Below are positions 1-6,115 of a stretch of 15,167 nucleotides of DNA, one piece after another. Numbering within the stretch: position 1 is the stretch's first letter; every line of letters starts with the position of its first letter. Source of the DNA: DATEEG01 sp035525055. Lineage in GTDB: Bacteria; Actinomycetota; Acidimicrobiia; Spongiisociales; ZC4RG35. The position numbers and the translations under genes are program-made. The stretch lies in NCBI GenBank assembly GCA_035525055.1, contig DATLEZ010000055.1, positions 1 to 15,167 on the forward strand, given 5' to 3'. A model generated the notes under the pieces. The model worked only from the letters and a program-made list of their open reading frames with translations, had not been told where the DNA came from and did no database searches.

Positions 1-1
1 C

Positions 2-157
2 ATGCTGATCTCGGCCAGGTCGCTACTCGCCGCCAACTCCAATCCGACCGAAGATGAAGTCCGCATCGCTCTCTCGGGCAACCTGTGCCGCTGCACCGGA
101 TACGACGGAATCTTGCGAGCAGTGATCACCGTCGCCCAGTCGGCGCAGCCTCGGTGA
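2..157 (+). CDS. C-terminal fragment of CoxS/XdhC-type [2Fe-2S]-binding small subunit
   Basis: This is the 3' end of a gene that enters from the left edge. The frame reads MLISARSLLAA, then SGNLCRCTGYDGILRAV, and ends at TGA. GNLCRCTGY is the signature of the C-terminal all-helical [2Fe-2S] domain in small subunits of the xanthine dehydrogenase / aerobic CO dehydrogenase (CoxS) family, where CxC supplies two cluster ligands. The other two cysteines normally lie just before the MLIS stretch, so they fall outside the window. The first visible ATG is an internal methionine and not the start. These subunits pass electrons from a molybdenum hydroxylase large subunit to an FAD subunit or another acceptor. 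The partner genes must lie to the left, if they are present. Only about 51 residues are visible, so the substrate cannot be assigned. Confidence 0.85.
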   Translation: MLISARSLLAANSNPTEDEVRIALSGNLCRCTGYDGILRAVITVAQSAQPR

Positions 158-254
158 GTGGTAGCGGCCCGTGGCGCTGGGGATTTGGGACGGCCAGCTG
201 AGACCTGTGGATGGAACCATTCGGGTCTGAATGACCAGCACGCCTGTCTACGAC

Positions 255-290
255 TTGACCCGGGAGTCGGGTATACCCCGGTGATAGCTT
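255..290 (+). promoter_or_regulatory. TTGACC box overlapping an imperfect GC-rich dyad, possible operator
   Basis: TTGACC at 255-260 runs into a 25-base imperfect inverted repeat at 258-282 that starts ACCCGGG and ends CCCCGGT. Inside it lies a perfect 10-base palindrome, GGGTATACCC, at 269-278. Metal-sensing repressors and activators often bind such elements. No good -10 hexamer lies at the normal 17-19 base spacing and no recognised gene begins just downstream, so the function is a guess. Confidence 0.22.
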
Positions 291-496
291 TGTGTGCGGC
301 ATCTCTCACCCTTGCACCCCCTTCGATAGGTGTGGCGAACGATCCTGACGATCGATGACGACAGAAACATCACCGGGGCCGTCAGAACCTCTTTATGAGG
401 TCTCGCGGACTTCGAGATCGAACACATTCCACCCCGAGCATGATTCGGTGGTGGAGCACAGGTCGGTTGGTGGGCGGCCGGTGATGCCGGGTGGCT

Positions 497-526
497 TTGA
501 CCATTGGCTGTCGGCGCTTACACAAT
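497..526 (+). promoter_or_regulatory. candidate sigma70-type promoter for a leaderless methyltransferase mRNA
   Basis: TTGACC at 497-502 matches a -35 box in 5 of 6 bases. A -10-like element TACACAAT lies at 519-526, read as TACACA with a 16-base spacer or CACAAT with an 18-base spacer. Transcription would begin at about 531-533, which is the methyltransferase ATG. No Shine-Dalgarno sequence precedes that ATG, as expected for a leaderless transcript of the kind common in Actinobacteria. Confidence 0.42.
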
Positions 527-532
527 GGATCC

Positions 533-1201
533 ATGAGTGAGAACCTGGGCTATCAGCACGGCCACGGGCATCAGCACGACCGGGGTTGGCGGGCGGTGGC
601 CCGCTACCTGCGGTACTTCGGAAGCATGTGGATGTCACCGGTGAACCGCGAGGTGATAAGGCTGCTCGATGTCCGGCCAGCCGAGCAAGTCCTCGACATC
701 GGCGCAGGGATGGGACCAGGTGCTGTACTTGCGGCGAAAGCGGGTGCCCGCGTGGTCGCAGTCGACCCAACCCCGTTTATGCGACTCGTGCTTCGTGTGC
801 GTCGGCTTTGGCAGCGCTCTCGCGACAGGATAGAAATCCTGGACGGCACCGCCGAACAACTCCCCGTTCCAGACGCCAGTGTCGATGCTGCCTGGGCGGT
901 TAACGCGATGCACCACTGGTCCGACCTCGATGCAGGAATCGGCGAGTTGGCGCGGGTTCTGCGTCCAGATGGTCGCCTGGTGTTAGTCGACGAGGACTTC
1001 GATGACCCGAGCCACCAGGACCACAAACGGTTCAGTGCCCGGCGATGCAGCCACGATGTCGAGTTTGCCGACGTCGATCCGGCCGAGGTGGGCAGCAAGC
1101 TGGTCGCTGCCGGATTCGTCGTCGACGAGGCTGCCAAGACTTTCGTCGCGGGACGGCCAGCGAAGCTGTTGAGGGCAACCAAGCCCTGGTCCCTTCGATG
1201 A
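533..1201 (+). CDS. class I SAM-dependent methyltransferase (Methyltransf_11/UbiE-like)
   Basis: This 222-residue protein has the classic Rossmann methyltransferase order. Motif I is VLDIGAGMGPG at about 53-63, the acidic end of strand beta2 is VVAVDPTP at about 74-81, LDGTAEQLPVPDASVD at about 103-118 contains motif II, and ARVLRPDGRLVLVDE at about 140-154 is motif III. It should transfer a methyl group from S-adenosylmethionine to a small molecule; the acceptor cannot be read from sequence. The N-terminus contains HGHGHQH (residues 9-15), which could bind metal. Only one cysteine (C172) is visible, so the thiol-rich active site of arsenite methyltransferase ArsM is absent. I chose the ATG at 533 over an in-frame ATG at 491 because the promoter-like element at 497-526 lies between them and the family-like sequence begins after it. 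The protein stands alone on its strand. Confidence 0.82.
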   Translation: MSENLGYQHGHGHQHDRGWRAVARYLRYFGSMWMSPVNREVIRLLDVRPAEQVLDIGAGMGPGAVLAAKAGARVVAVDPTPFMRLVLRVRRLWQRSRDRIEILDGTAEQLPVPDASVDAAWAVNAMHHWSDLDAGIGELARVLRPDGRLVLVDEDFDDPSHQDHKRFSARRCSHDVEFADVDPAEVGSKLVAAGFVVDEAAKTFVAGRPAKLLRATKPWSLR

Positions 1202-1786
1202 CTACAGCGATCGCACTCGCAGCCACGATGACGATCGATGCTCGTTCGCCAGGGAAGCACGCCAGGATTTGGACAAGTGGTTTTGTTCGCCGTCAAGGTG
1301 TCCAGCGGCCGTGATTTCGCAGCCCTGTAGGTGAAGCGGTCGTCTCCAAAGAGTGCATCGGATTTTGAACCGCGCGCCCGGTGCGAGATGCGTAGCGGGT
1401 TCATGAACTCGAGCGACGAGCGATCGGCCGCCTCAATAGATCCGACCCGAGTGGATCGACCGATCGAATCTGTGATTGCCGAGACTCGCAAGGCGTTGCA
1501 AGTCCATCACGCTCGCTCATTCTGAAGACTTGTGAGCGTCTGGCCGATAAGGCAGATGAAGCGGTCCCGGTCCAGGCTAATGACGCGCTGGTCGACTACG
1601 GCTCCATCCATGGCAAACCGAGCCGCCCGTTCCTCTCAACTCGACCCGACCGACCTGGTCGCTGCTCGCCGCCGGTACCAGGACGCGGTTTGGACGCGCC
1701 GTGCTGCGAACCGACCGTGACTGATCACAAACCCAAGAACCGAAGAGCACATCTTCTGAGGCTCCGGCCACTTGAAGTCAACATGC
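1202..1786. other. gene-poor stretch between methyltransferase and arsenic operon
   Basis: I see no recognisable gene in these 585 bases. Short open frames occur on both strands (for example 1331-1525 and 1532-1720 plus, 1577-1771 minus), but they are rich in Arg/Ser/Pro, lack Shine-Dalgarno sequences and carry no motif. A small perfect hairpin GAAGA-gcaca-TCTTC lies at 1742-1756, just downstream of the osmC-like gene, but it is AT-poor and has no T-tract. The stretch may be decayed coding sequence or the site of an old insertion. Confidence 0.55.
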
Positions 1787-2335
1787 CTATTCCGAACGAG
1801 GAGGGGGGATACTCGCGTCGCCAGGAATGGTGTCTGTAGGTGCCGACTGGTCGTGCCGTTCCGGTTCCTCGTGATGGTTGCGGGCTACGACCTCCCCGGT
1901 CAGATCCAGGGCCGCCGCCAAGGTGTTGGTGACGGTCCCGAATTTGCGGACGTTGCGGTGCAACAGCTCAACCCGGTGGGGTGGCTCGTCGGTCACCAGC
2001 TCAAGCGTGTAGTGCATCCTGGTCATCGTCGGGGGGGCGTCACGCCGTTCGGCTTCTACGACGACGCTCGCCTGCTCACATCGAAACGGGAGGATCTCTG
2101 AGTAGCGCTCCACGTTTTTGAGCAAGCAGGCGGCGAGGGCGGCACAGAGGAGCTCGGCGGGGCCTGGTCGGAATTCGTCTGAGATCGACCCGGTGTCGGC
2201 CTTGATGTCAGTGGTGTTGCAGCGGATTTTGCCGTGCCCTCCGGGCCTGCTCATCCCGTGCACCCGATAGTTCTGAGCCGCATGTGTCTTCGTCCCCACA
2301 CTCCTATCGGCTCCGGTCGCCGGCTCGGAGGTCAT
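1787..2335 (-). CDS. OsmC-family protein, last gene of the arsenic operon
   Basis: The 182-residue product shows the OsmC/Ohr fold pattern. Beta strands come first (about 33-58, including GHGKIRC). The central helix follows with the motif GPAELLCAALAACLLKNVERY (positions 58-78), where C70 sits in the place of the peroxidatic cysteine, and then further strands (about 84-117). Family members reduce organic hydroperoxides or act on other reactive thiol substrates in the cytoplasm. The second, resolving cysteine is normally in a CPV-like motif after the helix near 122-132; here the region reads FGTVTNTLA (132-140), so it is missing. About 28 residues at the C-terminus are Pro/His/Glu-rich and probably disordered. 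The ATG overlaps the acr3 stop (ATGA), which fixes the start and implies translational coupling. Shadow frames extend this reading frame upstream across acr3, but the family homology starts only here. An arsenic-related role is inferred from position. Confidence 0.83.
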   Translation of the reverse strand: MTSEPATGADRSVGTKTHAAQNYRVHGMSRPGGHGKIRCNTTDIKADTGSISDEFRPGPAELLCAALAACLLKNVERYSEILPFRCEQASVVVEAERRDAPPTMTRMHYTLELVTDEPPHRVELLHRNVRKFGTVTNTLAAALDLTGEVVARNHHEEPERHDQSAPTDTIPGDASIPPPRSE

Positions 2336-3414
2336 GACTTTTCCAAAGTCGTCGGGTAGAAGCGGCGGCGAGCCCAGAGGGCGACGTAGACCAGGCCGAC
2401 GAGGACTGGGACCTCGATGAGGGGTCCGACGACTCCGGCAAGGGCTTCGCCGGAGGTGACTCCGAACACGCCGATCGCAACGGCGATGGCGAGTTCGAAG
2501 TTGTTGCTGGCCGCCGTGAAACTCATCGACGTGTTCCTGGGATAGGACATGCGAAGGCTCAGCCCCAGGGCGAAAGACAGTGCCCACATCAGGACGAAAT
2601 AGATGAGGAGTGGCACGGCGATTCGAGCGACGTCCCACGGTTGAGAGGTGATCGTTTCTCCTTGGAGGGCGAAGAGGACGACGATCGTGAACAGCAGCCC
2701 GTAGAGGGCCCATGGGGCGATTTTGGGAAGGAACCGGTTCTCGTACCACTCCATCCCACGGCTCCGCTCGCCCCAGCGTCGTGTGAGGTAGCCAGCGACG
2801 AGGGGGATGCCTAAGAAGACGAGGACGATCTTGGCGACCTCCCACATGGACACGTCGAGGCTGGTGGCGTCGAGGCCCAGCCAGCCGGGGAGCAACTCGA
2901 GATAGAAGTAGCCGAGGACTGCGTAGGCGACGATTTGGAACACCGAGTTGATGGCAACCAGTACGGCGGCGGCTTCCCGGTCGCCGCAGGCGAGATCGTT
3001 CCAGATCAAGACCATGGCGATGCAGCGGGCCAATCCGATGACGATCAGTCCGGTGCGGTATTCGGCCAGGTCGGGGAGCAGCAGCCAGGCGAGGGCGAAC
3101 ATCAGGGCGGGGCCGACGATCCAGTTCAGGATTAGGGAGGTGGCCATGAGTTTGCGATCGGCGGCGACCTCGCCGATTTGGGAGTAGCGGACCTTGGCCA
3201 ACACCGGGTACATCATCGCCAGCAGGCCGATGGCGATCGGAAGAGACACACTGCCGATCTTGACGGTGTCGAGCCAGTCGTTGAGGTCGGGGATCAGGCG
3301 CCCCAGGGCGATTCCGGCGATCATGGCGACGCCGATCCACACCGGGAGGAAACGGTCGAGGCTCGACAACCGCTTGAGGACCGGCGCCTCGGTAGCCGTG
3401 GCCGATTCGGTCAC
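2332..3414 (-). CDS. acr3: arsenite efflux permease Acr3 (ArsB/ACR3 family, BASS superfamily)
   Basis: This 360-residue integral membrane protein has about ten hydrophobic segments. The family hallmarks are clear: LARCIAMVLIWNDLACGD at about 128-145, with C131 as the conserved cysteine needed for As(III) transport, and SFTAASNNFELAIAVAIGVFG at 298-318, with E307 in the broken-helix NNFE motif. It exports arsenite from the cytoplasm using the proton motive force. The length is typical of Acr3. The start is GTG at 3412-3414, overlapping the TGA of the thioredoxin-fold gene (GTGA), and its stop overlaps the osmC-like start, so it is coupled on both sides. Regulation is presumably by ArsR at the head of the operon. 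Confidence 0.95.
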   Translation of the reverse strand: MTESATATEAPVLKRLSSLDRFLPVWIGVAMIAGIALGRLIPDLNDWLDTVKIGSVSLPIAIGLLAMMYPVLAKVRYSQIGEVAADRKLMATSLILNWIVGPALMFALAWLLLPDLAEYRTGLIVIGLARCIAMVLIWNDLACGDREAAAVLVAINSVFQIVAYAVLGYFYLELLPGWLGLDATSLDVSMWEVAKIVLVFLGIPLVAGYLTRRWGERSRGMEWYENRFLPKIAPWALYGLLFTIVVLFALQGETITSQPWDVARIAVPLLIYFVLMWALSFALGLSLRMSYPRNTSMSFTAASNNFELAIAVAIGVFGVTSGEALAGVVGPLIEVPVLVGLVYVALWARRRFYPTTLEKS

Positions 3415-3653
3415 GACCCGATTCCAGCGAGGAGGGTGTACAACTCATCGACTGATGGGACCCGGCCCACCGTGACGACCTTCTCGTTGATCACGAGCGC
3501 TGGGGTCGACATCACGTCGTACGTGACAATTTGGGCGAAGTCGGTCACTTTTTCGATGGCCGCTTCGAGACCGAGCGAGTCGAGCGCGGCGACGGTGCGA
3601 GCCTCCAGCGCCTTGCAATTAGCGCATCCGGATCCGAGCACTTTGATCTCCAT
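3411..3653 (-). CDS. small thioredoxin-fold protein with CANC active site (redox-active disulfide protein 2 type)
   Basis: The product has 80 residues, the size of the minimal glutaredoxin/thioredoxin-like family often found beside ArsP-type permeases. It begins MEIKVLGSGCANCKALE, placing the redox motif C10-A-N-C13 at the start of helix 1. The cis-proline motif MSTPALVIN follows at about 48-56. It probably works as a cytoplasmic dithiol carrier or metalloid-binding partner for the operon's permease; the exact substrate is unknown. The ATG at 3653 is 17 bases downstream of the permease stop and is preceded by a weak purine tract (AAAGAAAAG). Its stop overlaps the acr3 GTG. A longer frame runs upstream in the same phase across the permease gene, but it is a shadow. 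Confidence 0.88.
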   Translation of the reverse strand: MEIKVLGSGCANCKALEARTVAALDSLGLEAAIEKVTDFAQIVTYDVMSTPALVINEKVVTVGRVPSVDELYTLLAGIGS

Positions 3654-3670
3654 GGTGTCTTTTCTTTGTC

Positions 3671-4726
3671 TTACAGGATCAGATTGAACAGAAATCCTAC
3701 GGTCATGATGCCGGTCCCGACCACCGCCCCGAAGACTGCGAGCAGCTTTGGTTTGAGCACTCGCCGCAGCAGGATCAGTTCGGGCAGGGACAGGGCGACT
3801 ACCGACATCATGAAGGCGAGCACGGTGCCCATGGCGACCCCCTTGGCCTGGAGGGCTTCGACCATGGGAAGCACCCCAGCCGCGTTCGAGTAGAGGGGGA
3901 TCCCAATCAGGGTGGCGATGGGGACGGCGAGGGGGTTGTCGGGTCCGGCGACATCGACGAAGAATTCTTCGGGGACCCATCCGTGAATGGCGGCTCCGAC
4001 GCCGATGCCGACAAGGAGATACGGCCAGATCTTGGCGACGATGTTCCGCACCTCTTGGCGTCCCATTGCGAACCGGTCGGACCAGGGCAGACCCACCGAC
4101 AGGTCGATGGGCCGGCCGCGCAGTTTGGTCTCGAAGACGAACGGTTCGACCAGGGATTCGAGGCGGAGCCGTCCTATCACCCACCCGGCGACGATCGCTA
4201 TTGACAGGCCGGCCCCAGCGTAGAGGGCGGCGATCTGCCACCCGAACAGGCCGAAGAGCATGACGATGGCCACCTCGTTGACCATGGGGCTGGCGATGAG
4301 AAAGCTCATCGTCACCCCGAGCGGCACCCCGGCGGCGACGAACCCGATGAACGCCGGCACTGCGCTACACGAACAGAACGGAGTGACCACACCCAGGCCT
4401 GCTGCCGCAACATTCCCTGCGCCTTCCCGTCTCCTGCCCAGCAACGTCCTGGTCCGCTCGACGCTCATGAAGCTGCGAACCACTGTCACCACGAAGATGA
4501 TGCCGGTTAGCAGGAGGAGGATCTTGGTGGTGTCGTAGACGAAGAACTCCACCGCCGAACCGGGACGTGTCCCGGGGTCGAGACCGGCACGGTCGAACAC
4601 CACCCATTCCCAGAATGATCGGTTGACACCGTAGAAGGCGATCCAGAGGGCAACGGCGACCAACAAGTTCGCCCAGGTCCGAGGTGTGGGGTGCCGGGAG
4701 ACGGGTGCTTCAGCGTGGAGAGTCAC
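3671..4726 (-). CDS. arsP: ArsP-type permease (DUF318/COG0701), putative organoarsenical or metalloid efflux
   Basis: This 351-residue polytopic membrane protein has two hydrophobic blocks (about 18-35 with 65-85 and 105-185, then 230-350) joined by a hydrophilic loop. The signature VVTPFCSCSAVPAFIGF (113-129, C118 and C120) followed by PMVNEVAIVMLFG is diagnostic of the DUF318 permease family, and a second repeat-like motif IPLYSNAAGVLPMVEAL appears at about 276-292. Family members characterised in other bacteria export trivalent organoarsenicals, and related proteins occur in many ars operons with a small CxxC protein, as here. The start is GTG at 4724-4726, overlapping the arsR stop (GTGA). 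Metalloid efflux is supported by family and context; the precise substrate is inferred. Confidence 0.86.
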   Translation of the reverse strand: MTLHAEAPVSRHPTPRTWANLLVAVALWIAFYGVNRSFWEWVVFDRAGLDPGTRPGSAVEFFVYDTTKILLLLTGIIFVVTVVRSFMSVERTRTLLGRRREGAGNVAAAGLGVVTPFCSCSAVPAFIGFVAAGVPLGVTMSFLIASPMVNEVAIVMLFGLFGWQIAALYAGAGLSIAIVAGWVIGRLRLESLVEPFVFETKLRGRPIDLSVGLPWSDRFAMGRQEVRNIVAKIWPYLLVGIGVGAAIHGWVPEEFFVDVAGPDNPLAVPIATLIGIPLYSNAAGVLPMVEALQAKGVAMGTVLAFMMSVVALSLPELILLRRVLKPKLLAVFGAVVGTGIMTVGFLFNLIL

Positions 4727-5028
4727 GTCCCCAACCTCGATGCCGGATCGGACAAGGCGTCGGCCACAACGTCGAAGGCTTCACGAACCAGGTGGTAATC
4801 CACCCACCGCCCCCGTCGGGAGGCCTCCACCAAGCCGGCCTCCCGCAAGACCCGCAGGTGATACGACAGGAGGTTCGGTGCAATCCCCACAGCGTCCTGC
4901 AGGTCACAGACGCAGCTCTCACCAGAGCCGAGCTGGTCGAGGATCCTGAGACGGATGGGATCGCTCAGCGCTGCAAAAAAGCGGGCTCTCGTCTCAAGCG
5001 ATGTTGTCTCAAGATCGGTTGAAGTGAT
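4723..5028 (-). CDS. arsR: ArsR-family As(III)-responsive repressor, no canonical start codon
   Basis: The open frame runs from a TAG at 5032-5034 to the TGA at 4723-4725. It reads ARFFAALSDPIRLRILDQL, then GESCVCDLQDAVGIAP, then NLLSYHLRVLREAGLVEAS and RRGRWVDYHL: a winged-helix ArsR/SmtB repressor with the recognition helix in NLLSYHLRVL. The CVC pair (C39/C41 counted from the ATC) matches the As(III) site of E. coli ArsR; the third cysteine there is Gln here. It should release operator DNA when As(III) binds, opening the operon. No ATG, GTG or TTG occurs in the frame before the conserved core. ATC at 5026-5028 would give 101 residues of normal length and is used here as a nominal start; a rare start codon or a base error is possible. 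The stop overlaps the arsP GTG. Identity is firm; the 5' boundary is not. Confidence 0.85.
   Translation of the reverse strand: MTSTDLETTSLETRARFFAALSDPIRLRILDQLGSGESCVCDLQDAVGIAPNLLSYHLRVLREAGLVEASRRGRWVDYHLVREAFDVVADALSDPASRLGT
5009..5022. promoter_or_regulatory. candidate ArsR operator half-sites TCAA-N6-TTGA
   Basis: A perfect TCAA-gatcgg-TTGA inverted repeat sits at the 5' end of the arsR frame. ArsR/SmtB repressors commonly bind short dyads of this kind next to their own promoter. One half also belongs to a direct repeat, GTCTCAAG, at 4991-4998 and 5006-5013. The assignment rests on position and symmetry only. Confidence 0.33.
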
Positions 5029-5043
5029 GAGCTAAGTCTCGGA

Positions 5044-5071
5044 CCAATACAGAACCCGGAGTAGGGGACAA
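5044..5071 (-). promoter_or_regulatory. candidate arsR promoter
   Basis: On the minus strand TTGTCC (5071-5066) is followed after 16 bases by TATTGG (5049-5044), a weak match to -35 and -10 boxes. The implied start of transcription, near 5037, is about 10 bases before the nominal arsR start, so the mRNA would have almost no leader. The rest of the divergent gap up to 5228 shows no clear promoter for the plus-strand genes; TTGAAA at 5138-5143 lacks a good -10 partner. Confidence 0.28.
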
Positions 5072-5228
5072 GGACCCTATGAGCAGTCCCAAGGCACGGT
5101 GCTTGCGGTGATCGGCGTATTCACTGAGCGAACGAGGTTGAAATCGGCGTCCCGCTCGAGGCTTAGAGCCGAATGGCGGACCACGGTGTGACGTATGGCC
5201 CTGCCTGACCCGCCTCTCCAGGTCGACG

Positions 5229-6104
5229 ATGGTGCGCATGCAGGGCAGCGTCGACTCGTCTACGTCCGCTTCCGATGGTGGTGGGGGCTCCCGGAGGTGG
5301 TCACGCCGGGAGTTGTTCGATCACCTGGGCCTGATTGGCGCCGGGGCCCTGGCCGCGTCGATGGGTGGCGGGTTGGTCGGTGTGCTCGGGCAGGCAGGCC
5401 CCGCCGCTGCATCGACTAGTGCTACGTCGTCGTCGGTGATGCGAAAGTTCCGTTACGGAATGGTCATCGATACCCGCCGCTGTGTGGGCTGTCGGGCTTG
5501 CGTGCTGGCGTGCAAGGCGGAGAACAAGACCCCACCAGGAGTGAATTACAACGTCGTCGTCGAGGACACCCGAGACAATCCCGATGACAAGCCGCTGTTC
5601 CTCACCAAACCGTGTTTCCATTGCGAGAACCCGCCCTGCACCGACGTCTGCCCGGTTTCGGCGACCTTCAAACGAGAGCAGGACGGGATCGTCGTCATCG
5701 ACTACGACCGATGCATCGGCTGTCGTTACTGCATCACCGCCTGCCCGTATGGGGCCCGCACTTTCGATTTCGGCGAGTCGTACCAGGCGGGCGAGGCGAA
5801 CACGGCATGGGCGGCGGTGCCCTCCCCGGAGTACCGACAGTACCGGGCCCGTGAGCACGAGACCTCACCTATCGGCAACGTCCGCAAATGCACCTTCTGC
5901 CTACATCTTCAGGATGAGGAGGGCCGATACGACAAGACTGCGGGTCGCTGGCCGGCGTGTGCCAAGACCTGCACCGGGCACGCAATCTTCTTTGGCGATT
6001 TCCAGGATCGGAATAGTGAAGTGTCCAAGCTGCTTCGGGAGCGCCAAGCCATCAGGCTCAAAGAAGAGTTGGGCACCGAACCAAACGTCTACTACCTGCT
6101 CTAG
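5229..6104 (+). CDS. Tat-exported ferredoxin-like subunit with four [4Fe-4S] sites (NrfC/PsrB/ArrB type)
   Basis: This 291-residue protein carries four cysteine groups: C85/C88/C91/C95, C129/C132/C137/C141, C162/C165/C168/C172 and C221/C224/C244/C248. That is the four-cluster pattern of the electron-transfer subunits in DMSO-reductase-type complexes. The N-terminus contains SRRELF (25-30) followed by a hydrophobic stretch (about 33-56) rich in Gly and Ala, a Tat-type signal, so it should act outside the cytoplasmic membrane. It would relay electrons between the NrfD-like membrane subunit and the molybdopterin subunit encoded downstream. The ATG at 5229 has no strong Shine-Dalgarno; the ATG at 5238 is an alternative and also keeps the signal. 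The gene is divergent from arsR, about 200 bases away, and begins a plus-strand operon ordered FeS, NrfD, Mo. Confidence 0.92.
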   Translation: MVRMQGSVDSSTSASDGGGGSRRWSRRELFDHLGLIGAGALAASMGGGLVGVLGQAGPAAASTSATSSSVMRKFRYGMVIDTRRCVGCRACVLACKAENKTPPGVNYNVVVEDTRDNPDDKPLFLTKPCFHCENPPCTDVCPVSATFKREQDGIVVIDYDRCIGCRYCITACPYGARTFDFGESYQAGEANTAWAAVPSPEYRQYRAREHETSPIGNVRKCTFCLHLQDEEGRYDKTAGRWPACAKTCTGHAIFFGDFQDRNSEVSKLLRERQAIRLKEELGTEPNVYYLL

Positions 6105-6115
6105 AAGGACGAGCG

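Larger units (their letters stand above)
158..532. other. intergenic stretch without a convincing gene
   Basis: These 375 bases separate the [2Fe-2S] subunit from the methyltransferase. They contain an imperfect dyad near 258-282 and a promoter-like element at 497-526, both listed separately. A 61-codon frame at 355-540 (begins MTTETSPGPSEP, ends QWIHE) overlaps the methyltransferase start by 8 bases. It shows no family motif, no clear Shine-Dalgarno sequence and mixed third-base composition, so I do not call it a gene. Confidence 0.6.

Noticed and set aside
255..282. MerR-type promoter with 19-base spacer
   Set aside because: At that spacing the -10 would be GGTGAT, a poor match, and no recognised target gene or MerR gene is next to it.
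355..540. 61-codon plus-strand frame ending over the methyltransferase start
   Set aside because: It has no motif, no clear ribosome binding site and ambiguous codon use, and it conflicts with the leaderless promoter model.
533..1201. Reading the methyltransferase as arsenite methyltransferase ArsM
   Set aside because: ArsM needs several conserved cysteines; only C172 is seen, and the gene lies on the other strand, 585 bases from the ars operon.
604..1491. 295-codon minus-strand frame across the methyltransferase
   Set aside because: It is Ser/Arg/Thr-rich and motif-free; the plus strand carries the full set of methyltransferase motifs.
1742..1756. Hairpin GAAGA-gcaca-TCTTC as terminator of the ars operon
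   Set aside because: It has a five-base stem of low GC and no T-tract on the minus strand; it could easily occur by chance.
2336..3448. Upstream part of a 553-codon minus-strand frame continuing from the osmC-like gene
   Set aside because: It is Arg/Pro-rich shadow sequence across acr3; OsmC homology begins only at the ATG at 2335, which overlaps the acr3 stop.
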